From positions 248,001-312,000 of the forward strand of contig JAAEAF010000096.1 of NCBI GenBank assembly GCA_011037195.1: 64,000 bases of DNA. Reading direction: 5' to 3'. Position numbers and translations under genes: made by a program. A model generated the notes under the pieces. It worked only from the letters and a program-made list of their open reading frames with translations, did no database searches and had not been told where the DNA came from. This stretch comes from Triatoma infestans. Taxonomy: Eukaryota > Arthropoda > Insecta > Hemiptera > Reduviidae. Position 1 is the first letter of the stretch. Each line of letters begins with the position of its first letter. Shown in pieces: positions 1-24,240 of this stretch.

Positions 1-430
1 ACTCCTCATACAACTCTAAAGCTGCGGCAAGCTTATCAAACTCTCAGACAGCTCTATCCACTCATAAACAGACATACACCACTGAGACCACAATGTCTAG
101 ACTTCTATGCACCTCTATACTTCGACCGCTACTAATGTACGTCTGTTCTGTATGGATAGTAACAAGACTGCTCTAAACAAACTACAGATCTTCCAAAACA
201 AAATTCCAGCCTAAAGGCCCTGGGAGCACCGTGGTTTATACGGAAAGAACAGCTCTATAGGGAGCAACAATTGCCATTCTTGGAACAATTCATGGAAAGA
301 TACACAAAAATGTTTGGACAACTTACCCAATACAGAAGCTGGGACAGACAACAGACTTGGACTGACAACAGCACAACGAAGACTGAAACCAAAACTGCCA
401 CAAGATATACTTACCACAAAAAATATTGGG
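1..430 (+). mobile_element. Jockey-like non-LTR retrotransposon, 3' end of the RT ORF (truncated by window start, degenerate)
   Basis: Translation in shifting + strand frames gives the C-terminal part of a Jockey-clade reverse transcriptase ORF: a run rich in TETTMSRLLCTSILRPLLMYVCSVW, then KLQIFQNKILA and an RYTKMFGQL-like end. The order (YGCxxW box, then an LQxxQNKxLR box) is typical of the region after the RT catalytic core in Jockey and X-like elements. Several frame changes and stops (for example near 172 and 245) show it is dead. The 5' part lies outside the window. The 3' boundary is uncertain; AT-rich sequence begins near 430. Confidence 0.6.
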
Positions 431-3400
431 TATAATTGTGAACGTGCAATATTGTATTATAATATGTATTGAATTATATTGTAAGGCAATAAGCTGCCAG
501 AAAATGATTTTTCTTCTTCTTAACGATCTGCTATGAGATACTCGACTTTCATGTTCTTCAATTATTACAGTGCTATTAATTGACAAATTTAGGGCACGAG
601 GTTTACCTGAATGTCTGGTGTGATTACATAGTACGACAGCGCCCTCCTTCAGCCCTCAGCTAAACTTATAATGGCAGTTCAACAGTAAGTCGAACTCACA
701 CATTCACCAGGACATCCTAAAATAATTTTTTTTAAATAGCTTTCAAATCAAATTGAACAAGTTTATATCTATACAGTTGGCATTCCAAGTTTAAAGAAAA
801 TCGTCGGAACTGTTTCCGAGCAAATTCCAGTCAGTAATATAACCTATCGGTATTTTGTAATGTACTAATCGATTATTATTGATAAATAGATTATTTGATT
901 TTCATTATATTTGATTTCTAGCAATGTTTTTAACGAATCCCAATATGGGATAATTATTCCATTTTGAACTACCGAATTCGAATTTCTGATAAAGTAGTCA
1001 TTTCTATTTTTGTTTAATATTTCTATTATTATCTCCTAGCATTAGGGAACCAGCGGCTATCTTCAGCAGGTAAACTAAGGTTAAAATATTATTACCTCAC
1101 TAATAAATGAGGCCAATTAATTAATCTGTATATTTTTAATTATTTTAAATTCTTACCATGTTCTTTGACCCAAATGTTCGGCGGCACATATCTGCATTAT
1201 AGAAAATAAGAATAAGACAATCTAGCATCTGGTTATCTAGATTTCTTTACATAATAATCGCGCAGGTTAGCGCAGAACTGGTAGGTTGCATACTAGAAGA
1301 AGGTTATGCAACAGTCCACAGAAAGTTTTGCCGTGGTGTACCGCCTACGGTGAAATACACAAAGATAGACAAAAATCTCTTGTAAAAATAATGATCTCAT
1401 TAAATCCTATATTTAAAATTTTAATGATCTTTAATTTGTGGTATTATAAATTCTACATAATTGGATGGCTGTATTGTGGTAAGAAAGTGTTTCTTTGTAG
1501 CAGCTTATTCAAAAGATGGGGGGGGGGAGCATAATCCTTATATTGTCATTTTAAAGTAATTCTGTCAGACAAAATTTTGCTAGGCATATCAGATGACATC
1601 GGCTGAGTTTAAGTTTTTTTGCGTTATCTCTCTTAACTATACATTTACTATAGCATCAAAAATTTTCGAAATTAAGTTTTAAATTTGAAACACATGTTCT
1701 GAATTTGAAAATAAAAATCTCGTATGAAACACAACTCTCTCTTTACTTCGAATATTACAATTCTAGTTAATTATACTGGGGTTTAAGTGCAAAATACTAC
1801 CTGTATGTCTCAGTTCATTATATAACGCACCCTCTGTTAGATTGTAACAAAATGTTTTGAGTTAGATTAAATTAAGCCTCATTTATAGATATAACAGAAT
1901 TCAGAACCTCATTTAAATCAATATACTGGAAAAAAATTCCAAATAAAAGTGCTAGACTTAAGCATGTGCAGTTAGTATTCTAAAGTTAAAGGAAGTTGGA
2001 TCATTTTTAGAGAAAATTCCAAAAAACTTCAGAAGCTTTCAGTCAAGTTGCAAATTTGGAATTCTTACTATATATTTAATGGACCTTAAAGTCATACAGA
2101 TAGTAGAGCTGTACATTGCATTGAATTGGCACGTTAGAGGAAAACTGCAATTTCTAGATCTTTCCAGAAAGCAATTTTCCTGGACAGACCTTATATATAT
2201 ATGTATATAAAACTGATAGGCTTATATATCTGTGTAGTTAGATGCCACTCTAAGGAAAATCAAGAAGAAAACTGAAAAAAAAAAGCCTTAGTCACATTTT
2301 CACTTGACGGATTTTGACTGAAATATTGGAATCAGACTCTCTTTGGTATTTAATCGGATTTATCCGATTTGAACGTTTCGTGATTTTTCGTTTTTGAGAT
2401 TTGAGATATTTTGTTCACACATACACACAGATTATTGGTTATTGGAGTCCCCGTCTTCTCGGGACCTCAAAACATGTATTTCTGCTGAAAACTTAATTTC
2501 CCCCCTATTCTTGCTCTTACAGCAGTTAGAAAACGTAAAAATCTACAATAAGGAAATAGTAGAATCTTAGGAAAAACCAACATATAGATAAAATAAATGC
2601 TCAATTACAATAGATGCTCACACAAGCTATACCAGCTAAAGTTACGACTTGAAAGATCTATTAGAAGTCTTGACAATAATCTATTGGCTACATACAATTG
2701 AACACTGCCAATATTAAGCAGCATTATAATATGCGTTAATTAGTTTAGATAACATTTAAGAGAATGAAAAAATAGGCAAATATATAATTTTTTGTTCAAG
2801 GACAATACTTGAAAATTTAATGCATTTTGCGTGAAGGAAATGTTATCTAGTTGGATAAGCTTAATCTCAATTATAAAGCACATAATACATTTATAAACTG
2901 TCTCCTTTCTTTCCATTAAAATATAATTATAACAAAATCGTATTGAGTTTACAAAAAACAAAAACAATATAAAAATTCTCCAATGTTTATACTATAAAAT
3001 CTGTTCATGAATAAAGACCATAAATCACTTAGATAATTAAAAATATATAAATATATATAATTTTTCTAAAATTTCTATCACCGCTTATCAGATATTTTTG
3101 GCAGTTTATTGAAAATTACATAATAGTGTGGGTATCCTTGAGCTATATCTTTCTGCTTTGCTTTAAGCTTTTCATAATATATATCTTAAATGTGACGTAT
3201 ATAATGCATACTCTTTTGATGTCATCGACAAAGAATTTATTTATCTATAAGATAAATAGATTATTATTTGCTTTCTGTATTTGCTTTATCTTGAAGCAGC
3301 CACAATTGTGAAAGAGAAAGAGAGAGAACGAATTATCTTATAACGAAAAAAGTCGCACGAAGCTCAAACTTGATATTAGATTTAGACATTTATCAAAGTA

Positions 3401-3700
3401 TCTGTAACGAACGGTCGAAATCTGTTAAAGGAAATGAATATTCCGCGTCCAATATGAAGATATAAGCAAATGAAGAATAGAGGCTTCCATTTGCATGAAG
3501 ATTTCAGAGGAATCATCCATGATTACATCTCATCAAATGTGAATAACTCTTCTAAAAGCTTATTTAATTCTACCCGTGGAATTCCTATAGTTGGGAAAAT
3601 TCTAGTAATGATTTGAATATTAAATATATACTTAATAAGGATACAAAATTTTATCATACGAAGATTGTTGATGGTGCGACTAAGTCAATTTAATGAATGT
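431..3700. other. AT-rich spacer without recognisable gene
   Basis: No ORF here looks like a protein family, and codon-like structure is absent. It contains short divergent pieces of the dispersed repeat called family A here: around 770-830 (a 'ccaagtttaaagaaaatcgt' type segment), 2270-2500 (reverse orientation, with the 'cgtttttgagat' and 'gacctcaaaacatgtatt' segments) and 3340-3400 ('aaaaagtcgcacgaagctca'). Confidence 0.5.
2270..2500 (-). repeat. Dispersed repeat family A, terminal-segment fragment
   Basis: Read on the - strand this contains the hallmark terminal segment of family A: an 'acatgttttgaggtcccg' stretch, then 'atatctcaaatctcaaaaacgaaa' and 'ttcaaatcggataaatccg'. Better copies of the same segments occur at 17290-17600, 38290-38460 and 39800-39960. 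It is degraded and has no clear ends. Confidence 0.5.
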
Positions 3701-3800
3701 AAAACGTTTGGGTCTTAGGGTCGAGACTGCGTCAGTGGTTTATTATAAACCGACGTTTCGACCATATTACAATAGGCTTCTTCGCCACTAAAATTAAAAC
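3700..3800 (-). repeat. Dispersed 'GAAACGTCGG' motif repeat, copy 1
   Basis: On the - strand this reads GAAGAAGCCTATTGTAATAT, then GGTCGAAACGTCGG, then a segment ending in ACTGACGCAG. The same string, about 80% identical by eye, occurs on the + strand at 5915-6015. It is probably a transposon end; see the findings for its resemblance to a hammerhead core. Confidence 0.5.
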
Positions 3801-5914
3801 AACAATGTCATGGAATGTAGTGTCTCCGGGCAAAAACCCTACAAGTCACATCTCTAAAATTCAGCAGTTACCTCCACCACCTATATTCTTATGTCCAATT
3901 TTCTAGAACCAAGTATATTATTTAATAACTAATCCAAATTGAAGACAATTTGTCAATTAGAATAATAATAGCTGACAATAGAAAATGGTTGGATGTTTCA
4001 CCATAGATTTGTTTATTTCCTCACGGCTGATAGTTCCTCAAACGAATATGTTATCAGGACTTTTTCCTTTGTGCTTTTCTAATTTTCCTTTTTAAAAAAA
4101 GTGCCTCTTCAATCTTTCCTATTTGACGCTTCCTCTGCAAGTAGGCGGTTATCTTATAAAGTTTTCTCCAACAAATCTTATCGTCTTTTTTTTTTAGTTC
4201 CTCTATTCTTCCTAGCTTCCGTTTCTCATTTCCACTTTTGTATAGGTATTATGTCCAAACTATCCCATTCTGCTTTCCTCCATCATCCGCAAAATATTGC
4301 TTTTTAACTCCATTTCTCTCTAACTTCTTCATTTTTTTCTTTTCTTCAGTCTGGATATTAGTGCAGCCGTTTTGGATTACTGAGCCCATCTTTATCTCTG
4401 AGTTATCGCTCAGAGCTGATACAGTCTTTGTTGGTCCTTCATGTGGTTTTACTCTAGTGGTAAATAAAACTTTAGTGTTAAATAAAACTTTTTTGTTCTG
4501 TCCAGTATATTACCGCTCCACAGGACACTTTCATCATCCCTATCAAGTACTACTAATACTTTATTTCAGAATTTGAAGAGCATTCAATCGATTAAATATT
4601 TGAAATTATTCATCCTTTCAAATTTCATGTGATGAAGAGATTAATATCCGAAGTAATATGCATTATGATATTAGAATCTCCACACACAGGTCCACAACTG
4701 TCATATTCATCCCGAACTGTTTCTGACAAATCTTCGATATCTCAGACATTTCAAACACAATCGAGACTTATTTGAGTGATAAAAATCCAACAAGTGGCAA
4801 CAACTTTATTAAGGAGAAGTTACCCCTCTTAACACAAGTGCATAATTCTATTTTATCATTAATACATACGTATTACAAAAATATTTTTGTTAATATTTTA
4901 TAGTATTACAAAAATCTATGGTAACACTCTCACATTTCATGGGATACATAATTAGTTTTTTAATAGATTTTCATGCTTTTGGAGCCTATTCATAATAAAT
5001 TATTAAGTTTAAGAACACACTTTTTCTCTCTATTATTAAGAAATTTTGCTGACCTGGAGTCGGATCGAAATATTTTGTTAACAATTCGAACAAAAGTTAT
5101 ATTAAATTAATATTTCATAAAAATAAAACGATTAATTCGTTCTGTCCGTGAATTTCACAACAATGTGTGCCGTATAGTTATTATAGTAATATCGCTTTTA
5201 AGTTACGAAATACGCAAGCATATAGCGGTATACTTGGGATACCAAATTGCTGATCTAATACCCTGTCCTGGTTGGTTTTCTAAAATTGAATCTAGGGCAA
5301 TTGCTATTGATGGATCAATTGATTTAAGAAATATATATAAACAGATATGTGGACGCTTAGGTCACTCTGTACAATATAGACCATGATGCAATGTAAAAAC
5401 ATTGATTCGTGTTTATTTTCAAAGTTGAGTTTTCTTGGTAATACTTGTCTTGATGTTTCCTGGGAAGGGACAAAATGTATTTAAGAATTAAAAATGCTGA
5501 ATAAACCAAGTAAATTCAATCTAATTATTGATGCGCATTAAATTTAAGGAAAACTTCAGGAAAATTACACTGCAACAAGATATATATTGTAGAATGTTTT
5601 AATCTCACGCATAATACCAAATATTAATTTATCCAGCCAGAGGAAAAATTGATGTAATGCTTAAGTGGGAGCTGTTACATTGGAAGACACTGAGAGAATA
5701 TACTTTTCTCTTAGAACTATATGTAATGTGGGTAAGGCTCAAAAAGTGGTTTGAGAGTTGAAGAATTAGAATACTTTATGAACGAAAAATATATTTAAGC
5801 CAGGATTTGGGAAGCAAACTTTGGGTATCTTCTGTAGTGGGACACAACTGCTCATCCCTTGCCTCTCAATCTGAAAATAAAACATTGTGTTGTTCCAGCT
5901 TTCCTGAAGTTGTT

Positions 5915-6020
5915 TCACTACCCTGAAGAAGCATACTGTGATATGGGTGAAACGTCGGTGAACAACAAACTACTGATGCAGCCTTAACCCGAAGGCTTAA
6001 GTGTTTTACAATAAAACATT
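5915..6020 (+). repeat. Dispersed 'GAAACGTCGG' motif repeat, copy 2
   Basis: It contains CCTGAAGAAGCATACTGTGA, then TATGGGTGAAACGTCGG, then an ACTACTGATGCAGCC segment and an 'aataaaacatt' end. It matches 3700-3800 in inverted orientation. No ORF is associated with it. Confidence 0.5.
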
Positions 6021-8096
6021 TTTTTAAATGAATTCCACACTCTAGAAAGATCAGTTATTTGTTTTTATAAAGATTGTATTTTCTTTTTTCTGAGCGCATG
6101 AATACAATTGCAGAATAAAACATGGGGAATATCATACAAAAAGCAACAACAAATGTGTGCGCATGTTTTTTCGTGTGCAGTTCATTCTACAAAAACTATT
6201 CGCAGAAATTACATTATAAATTTATCTTTTATAGAAAATCGGTTTCGTTGCCTATTACAAAAACAATTGGGCAATCAGCTATCTTTTTTCTTTTTTTTTT
6301 TTTACAATTAAATCTTCAAATTCATAAATACATCCAGCTTAATATGCTTCAACTTATAGCCGTTACAATTAATTGACGAAAAAAGCTAGAATAAATTTAT
6401 TGATAAAATAAATTAACTGGAAAGCAACTTCAAATATTTCTAATACCCAAAATAGTCCACATGAAGGTCACAATTTGTCTAAATATTGGCAGAGTAACGA
6501 TATTAATTAATTTTTTTTTCTAATGCTAAACAGTAAAATATACTATCCCAAGAAATTGAAATTTTACTTTTAGAATATAAAATGCAGAAATAATAAAAAA
6601 AAATTCTCAAATTTTTCAATACCTAACTGAAATGATTAATAATAGACATTGATCTACATATGCATCTAGTTTTAAATGAAAATTATCTTCAGCGCATTTC
6701 TGTATGAACAAGAATAACAAGCGATAACTAGATTCTGTATGAAGAATATAAGGTAATGCCCTCAGATGTAAACAATCACAAAAAAAAAGAAGTTACTTGT
6801 TGTTGTAGTTGAGTGCAATGCCTTTAGATATCTTCATTTCTATGAACTTTCAGCTATTCTCACTATTTACTAATAAAGCAATTTCTATGAAATTAGTCTT
6901 ATAATTGATTAAAAAAAAAAAATTGTTGAATAAGAAATAACAACAATAAGAATTTGTTTTTAAAATTTGAAGTACCTACAGTAATTTCGAGTTTTTGAGC
7001 AGTATTTTAATAATATTGTAATCCGAAGAACTTTTCTATACTGTAATTAGCCAGTCTCATTTTTTGTGCATTTTACAGGCTGCAATCTATTAAAGGATTA
7101 TTTATAGATTTATTTCTGAGAAATGAATTGCTTATCAAGCGATGTTGCAGTGTGAATTATATCTGGCTATCTTAAAAATAACGGGACGAAATCAGGAAAG
7201 TATTCTTATATTAGTTATTATTAGGGAGATGTCCCATTTCTGTCTAAAAAGTATTTTTAGCATCTAGGGTGTTACACTTATCTCGAAAAAACAATCATCT
7301 TATTGATTTTTGTGGGTTGATTTTATTTTTAAAACATTCAAGGCTATCGTAATTCAGTTTTTATTAATATTTAGATACAAAATTCAATGCATGTGGAATT
7401 TTTTTTATAGATTTTGGTCTGCTTATTGAAAGTCAGATGTATGTTGGAAAACGACAAATCAAACAGCTTTATTTATTTTCTGATAGATTGTGAATTGAGT
7501 GTAAATGTAACAGATTCAATGAAGAAAATGCAAAACTTTTCAGAATGAAACTGTACTATTTTGGTATGTGATTCCTTTATTTTTATTTTACCTTAATTGT
7601 TTATATTATAATTCTAATTGTCTGATGGCAGGAGTTTTTAAAAAATGTACCTATCCTTTTGCAAGTTGAATGCTACATTTATCTTTTCAAGAAGTAGAAT
7701 CTTGTTATAGCTCATTTGGTTCCATCCTTCCCTAAACAAAATGTTTACAAAGGATGTCAAGGAATTCCACACTATAGAGCGAATGCGATTGGAAGTGGAA
7801 GGACAGTAGTTATAGTAAAGAAGGCATGATCTTTTTTATCTTTTCTAAATATGCTATTAGATAATTATTTTATAACTGTAATAAAATTTGAAATAATGTT
7901 AGTCTCCTTTATGAATGAATATAATCAAGTTATAAAAATTATATTCTTACTAAAATAAAAATTAAAACCAGAAAGTTAAAACGAAATAATTCTCTATATT
8001 CAATAAGCAGGCCACTAGGCAGCGGTATCTGCAATTGTTACAGGCCTTGATAAGAATGGCGGTGGGTTTTAGAAGTAAACTTTTATCAATATCATA
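6021..8096. other. AT-rich sequence upstream of hep
   Basis: Nothing protein-like was recognised. The region probably holds the hep promoter and 5' UTR, but no TATA box, initiator or non-coding exon could be fixed. The 'ttgttacag' just after 8030 could serve as a splice acceptor for a non-coding first exon. Confidence 0.35.
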
Positions 8097-18461
<10,365 letters not shown>

Positions 18462-21400
18462 TTTCAATTTACAAGTAAACAAAACAAAACAAAAATCATA
18501 ATTATTACTTGTGCTATAAATATTATATTGTTGGGAAGAAAAAAAAAAACTATGTATACACTCATCATACACATTGTTGGGTCACTATCACTATTTTATG
18601 ATGATAAATCATTGCGCTTGCCTCTAAAAACTAATCGAAGCTTGCTTGCCTTTTTTTTGGAATGCCTAAAAAAATTAAAAAAAAATACTAAAAATTAAAA
18701 AAAGGAATATATAAACAACAAATTTATTATAAAAAAAATTTTTAATTTTTTAATTTTCTTTGCAATGTATATATAAAAATTATTGAAAATAGAATTAAAT
18801 TATCGATTTCCTTAATCGATCAATGGTTTCCTTTTTCTTGATCATTTTAATATGTTCTTCCGGAATTTTTAAGTTTTCAAATTTATAATGTTCAGAATAA
18901 ATATTAAAACTTCGGCCTAATTTCTCTTTTTTCTTTTGTTTGACGATTTGAGCTTTTAATAATGCCTTTTTACCCAAAACTGAACATAATACAAAATTTA
19001 ATATGGAAATTGATATATACTAACAAAGAAAAACAACTTTCCAGAGTTATCAATTTCTCAGCTTGGAATGGTTGATATTTGTGCCTGATAATTAATAATT
19101 ATTATAATAAACTATAATAGATTATTTCTTCGTTTTCGTTTTGCTTTGTTTTTTTTTTTTTTAATTTGTAGATGTACAGTATTTCTTGTGTGATTTATAT
19201 CAGTATACATAATCCCAACACCAAAATTCATATTTTACAAGAAACATTAACTTGTACATAATTCTCGGTCCATTAAATAAAGAGAAGACACTTTTTATTG
19301 GGTCACCTTTTTGCTCCATTTTTTTTTAATACATAAAAATTGAAGTAATATGTATCTAATAGTAGTGTATTACTAAAAGTTGCAATATAAAGTGGGGAAA
19401 AGGATATTGTGCGCGAAATAGGGCTTACACACAAACGCATTTTCTGCACACATAATTTTGCTTTGCAAGAAGCACACAATTTTTTCAATACCACTTAAAA
19501 GTGTTATGCAAGTTTTTGCAATTATGAAAACACTGTTAAGTTTGTCATCTCCGTCCAGTTTGCTTAGAGACTGAAATAAGCGAAATTCCCCAATTTTTTT
19601 TAACTGGAGCCGTAGAACAATTTTTCATTTTTTTCGTAAGTATGTCATTTCTGAATTAGATAATGACAGTTGGATAATTGAGTTCAGATGAACAGCTATT
19701 TCAGCAGACATCGTTTGCTTTTTTATGTGGATTTCTCTGATTCATTATGTTTTTTAATGGAATGCCCTCACGTTTTGGTTTAGTAGCTTAGTGCTCATAC
19801 TTTTAATGCGAGAATTTAGGGTTCGATTCCTATAAGGACAAAGACGGTATTGACTTAGCATCGTGAAAAAAACTGGGGAGCTACAAGTTAGTAGCGAACC
19901 TAGGTAGCGAAGGACTAAACGAACTTCTCATGTCTACCATTAAAATTGCATTCTCGCAAACCTTGGCCGTTCATAGGCTTGTAGTGCTAGTGGTTTTAAA
20001 AACTTTTAATAGGATATTCAACTTTAAATTCTGAGATAAAAGCCAAGTTTTCTATTTCACTTTTTCATCTCTAATGTCATGTTGCAATAATTTCCCAAGT
20101 TATTAAACAAAATTTTCTCCAAATAAAGCCACGGTGTATTCCGTAATGCTTAAATCTTTATTTGCGTGCAGTAATATAACAATAAGTTCTAGTTTTTAAA
20201 AATATGAGGCCAAACAATAATTGGATATCTGTGTATATTTTAAGCCTTGGTAGAAAAATGTGTTCCGTTAGCTGTTGACTGTCTTTCTGTGAATGGCACT
20301 TAATAATTGGGTTGTAAAGCTCCACCTGAAGAAATGGGCATTACTTACTTTATTTGGCCTGATTTTTATGATGTTATAAATTTCATGGGTCTATATATCC
20401 GCCTGATACATTTATCTGTGTCCCATACGTAATTAATGGTTTTATTTCGCTAAAATTGTCCATTTCCAATGTATGACGAATTTTGGGATACTGGTGTAAA
20501 TTTTAACATTGCTAACGTAATTTACTTAAATTTGTAAATGCTTATTTTTTCTTTTTTTTTTAGAACTAAAGAATAATGTATGTTAGTTACTTAATATTAA
20601 CTTAAAACTTGAAATTTATTTTTAATCTTAAGCTTAAGAAATTAATTAATAACTTTTATTTTCATTATTCTTTCGTGAGATTCATTTTTATCCTTTCATA
20701 TTTTTTCCCCCAAAAATATCTTTTAGGTTCTTTTTCCACCGTCGCCTATTTTTATTAAAAAAAAAAAGATTCAAGAAGTGGCCATAATTTTTATTTGTTC
20801 CACAAGTGTATGCTTAAAAAATATATTAACTAAGATTTTTTCTTGTGTTTTTCAATTAATCTATATTCAATTTAGTGTAGATAATGGGGGCAACAAAATT
20901 CATTCTTGCAATAATTTAAAATTAATCCCTACTCGTTATTTTTATTTTTTAATCATAGAAATGAGTTTAGAAATTTAGAAAATAACTTTTTAGTAGAAAT
21001 TATGTCGCTTTTTATTACTAAAACACCCATGCTCGTTTTGATGAGTGTATAATTGATAATATCGATCTTAATTGATTTCCTAATTTAAAAAAAATTGATA
21101 CGAATAAAAACACTGCTTTATTAGATATGTTATAGAAAGTATTTCATATAATATTTTATTATTTAAAAAGAATATTTAATGTTTTTTTTTTTAATTTATA
21201 TCTCTATCTATAATAAAGTCAATCACAATTATGCTTGAAAAAAAAAACAACAAAATTCAAAGAAACAAAAATAAATTATTGCTCAATTTGATCAATCAAT
21301 TCTTAAACAAAAATAAATAAATTAAAAAATATTTATAACAAATTCTTATAGAGAATGGAGTAAAATGTTTAACAAAATACACAGATTTTTTCCTTCTTTT

Positions 21401-21874
21401 TTTTTCAAGTAATTTGTAATTTGTTAAGTGCTATTTTATGTATGTTAAGTCGTTAATTGTTTAAAAACTCTATAATAATATTTATTACTTAGGGATAATG
21501 TAAATATTTCGCATCAAGATCAGTCCAGACTTAGAGACCCATTATGAACACAAGGTTAATCATAAAAAAAATACAGCTTCGACTTTATATGTTGCTAACT
21601 AACAAAACCGAAAGCCTTTTGTAAATTATATGGTTTCGTAAGAAAAGTAAAATTTGTTGCTTCTATTATAATAATCAGTTTTTTTTAAAAAAGAAAAAGA
21701 AAAAATATGTATATTTTTACATTTGATCATTTATTTTGTCGTCGATTATATATATATAAAAAAAAATTATAATGTTTTTTAAAACGCTGTGTTATAAAGA
21801 ATCTCATGGCTTACCATTTATCTAGTTTGTAATTTGTGTCTACAGTATATGAGCAAAAGGCCTTTCGCCTTACT

Positions 21875-21914
<40 letters not shown>

Positions 21915-24240
21915 GCCTTATATAAAGTAAAAGACTTACAAAAAAAACTGACTAAGAAATTATTTGGACTTTCTTCAGTCAGTATGTATTTATCTTTGCT
22001 TTCCGGATAGATCGTTCATTTACACTCACCTTCATTTATTAATATTTAATAACAACTTGCAGGCATGTTAAGACTAATTAGCACTTCAATTACTATTTTA
22101 TGTTGAAATTATCTCAAAAAAAAATTTTCTTCTTTAGGTAAATTAAATTCACCTCTTGTATGTTCAGTTTTTGTATTATTTGTACTGGCTTGCTGCGAAA
22201 TAGCCTTAATTTAGAGTAATATTTGTAGTAAATACTCTTATATATTATTTATAACATTTTGCCATATTTTTTGTTTTTTTTAATATGAAATATATATATA
22301 TTTATCTTAAGTATTAAGTAGTGCCAAAGGCAGATGTGAGTCTGAAAGTCTAAAGACAAATTTAACAAAAAAAAAAGAAGATATTGGAGATTAAATGCGA
22401 GCATTTGGCAAAAATATTTAATAATTTAGTATTTTCTTTTTAATTATTCTATCGAATTTTGGAAGACATCACATTAGCTTCATTTATTTTTATTCTCCCC
22501 CCGAAATATTAAATCTAGTCCCAATAATTTATTTATATACTTATGGTATGTATTTATATAAACTTTAAAGAAAAAGAAATACACTTTTTATAAATACATC
22601 ACTGTAAAATTAGCACAAAAAAAAAATCGCTATAACAAATTTTAACTTTAAACGTGCTATAGATATGAGAAGAGCTTATTCGTATGTATAAGAAGTATTT
22701 CAAACTTTCCCGAAATACCTGAATTTCTTCTTGTCTTTGTTATTATTATCATCGTCACTTTATATGTAAATTTTGACTCACTTGTGGAAAACACAAAAAT
22801 TAAAAAATAAAAGGAAAAACAAAAAAATTTACCGTATAAATAATAATGTTATTTACAAAGTGATAACCTTGTACTGAGGTTATTGTTTTGAACAGACATT
22901 GCAGAAAAGGTGACCTAAACTAAATATATATTTAACTTCTTCACTTTTTAAAATTTTATGAAAAGACAGTGGGAAAAAAAGAAAGTATGTTTGCTTTTTT
23001 TAAATACATATTTTTCTTTAGCTTTCTCTCTTTTAAATATAAATTTTTATTATCGAACCTGGACTGTCCACTTAAATTTTTTTTTTAGGCTGAGCCCTTG
23101 ATTTATTTTTAATAATTTTTTTTTTTTTTTAGAAAATTGTCTCTAAAAATTAAGGAATATTGTACTTTTTCTTTTCTTTAATTCATTTCTTGTGTAAAGT
23201 AGGATTCTTTTTTTCCTTTTTTTTTTTTTTTAATTTCTAGTTTATATCAACAGATGTATATAAAATTGATATGCTGGATTATATATATCTAAAAAAAAAT
23301 TGTATATATTCCATTTATTTATGTACAAATAAATGAATAAATAAAAACAAAACGTAAATAAATAAACCTGTGTTAAGGCAAAAAGGAAGTTTTTTTTTTG
23401 TAAGATAAATAAAATTAATTAATAACTAACAATAAAAGAAATTGTATTTTAAGCTTTTACACAGAGATTTTACAGTAATTTCTTTATTTTAACAAAAAAA
23501 AAAAACATTTCTTTTTTTTTATTATCTAAATAACTGTACAGATGTAAATATTTATAAAAGATAAAAAAAAAACTATTCTGTGTGGCACATGGTTATAATA
23601 AAAGAATATAGCAAAATAAAACATTTCAGTTCATCACTTAAGTTTTCGCTTATTATTTTGAAGATGTATGTTATCGGTTTGTTTTAATGTTCTTATTTTT
23701 TTTTTTCTATAATTCTTATATAAAAATAGATTGTTATATTTTATTTCTGTTAACTCAAAACCTAGTTGTTTCAGAAAAAAAAGATTATCCCTTTCCCATA
23801 GGTTTTTGTTTGAACTTTTTGAGAAGCTTTTTTTTTATTTCTTTATGTTAAATGTAAAAAATAATATAACAATAACGTTAAAGGGAAAAACAAAATTCAC
23901 TTTACAGATATTTGTAACAAGTACTCTGGAAAAGTGCTTCCAAAAAAAAAAAAAATAAAACAGTAATTGTAAAGCAAAATAAATAATTAAAAAAAAGAAA
24001 TTATAATGTGCTATCTAGTCATGTTTGGTATTTGAATACAAAGAGATTGAGTATGAAAAAATAATATAAAAATAAAAAAAAATAAAAACGGAAAAAAAGA
24101 AAAAGGTAAATAAATACAATTGATTTTAAATCCTGAATTTTTGTTTCCATCTTTTTATTTCCTTTTTTTTTTTAATTCATGATTTCCTCTTTATATTAAA
24201 CGGAAATCTGAAACAGTAGACTTGTAATTTGCTTTGCGTC
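18462..24240 (+). other. Extremely AT-rich region: probable hep 3' UTR and spacer
   Basis: It directly follows the hep stop codon. Poly-A and poly-T runs are frequent, including a run of 29 T at 21878-21906. The first AATAAA motifs on the + strand are at 18896-18901 and 19276-19281; many more follow, so the true 3' end of hep cannot be chosen. No protein-like ORF was recognised. A tRNA-like SINE candidate lies inside at 19775-20000. Confidence 0.5.
19775..20000 (+). mobile_element. Candidate tRNA-derived SINE
   Basis: A pol III A-box-like TAGCTTAGTGCTCA near 19783 is followed about 35 bp later by a perfect B box GGTTCGATTCC near 19820, the spacing of a tRNA gene. The rest does not fold as a tRNA, because the 3' acceptor strand is missing, and it runs into a roughly 150-bp unrelated body. 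This fits a SINE head better than a tRNA gene. No clear A-tail or target duplication was fixed. Confidence 0.45.

Noticed and set aside
5915..5975. A functional hammerhead ribozyme
   Set aside because: CTGAAGA and GAAAC boxes with a small hairpin are present, but no stem III pairing or cleavage triplet could be found on either side.
19775..19850. A tRNA gene
   Set aside because: A and B boxes are present but no acceptor stem or anticodon arm can be formed; a SINE head is more likely.
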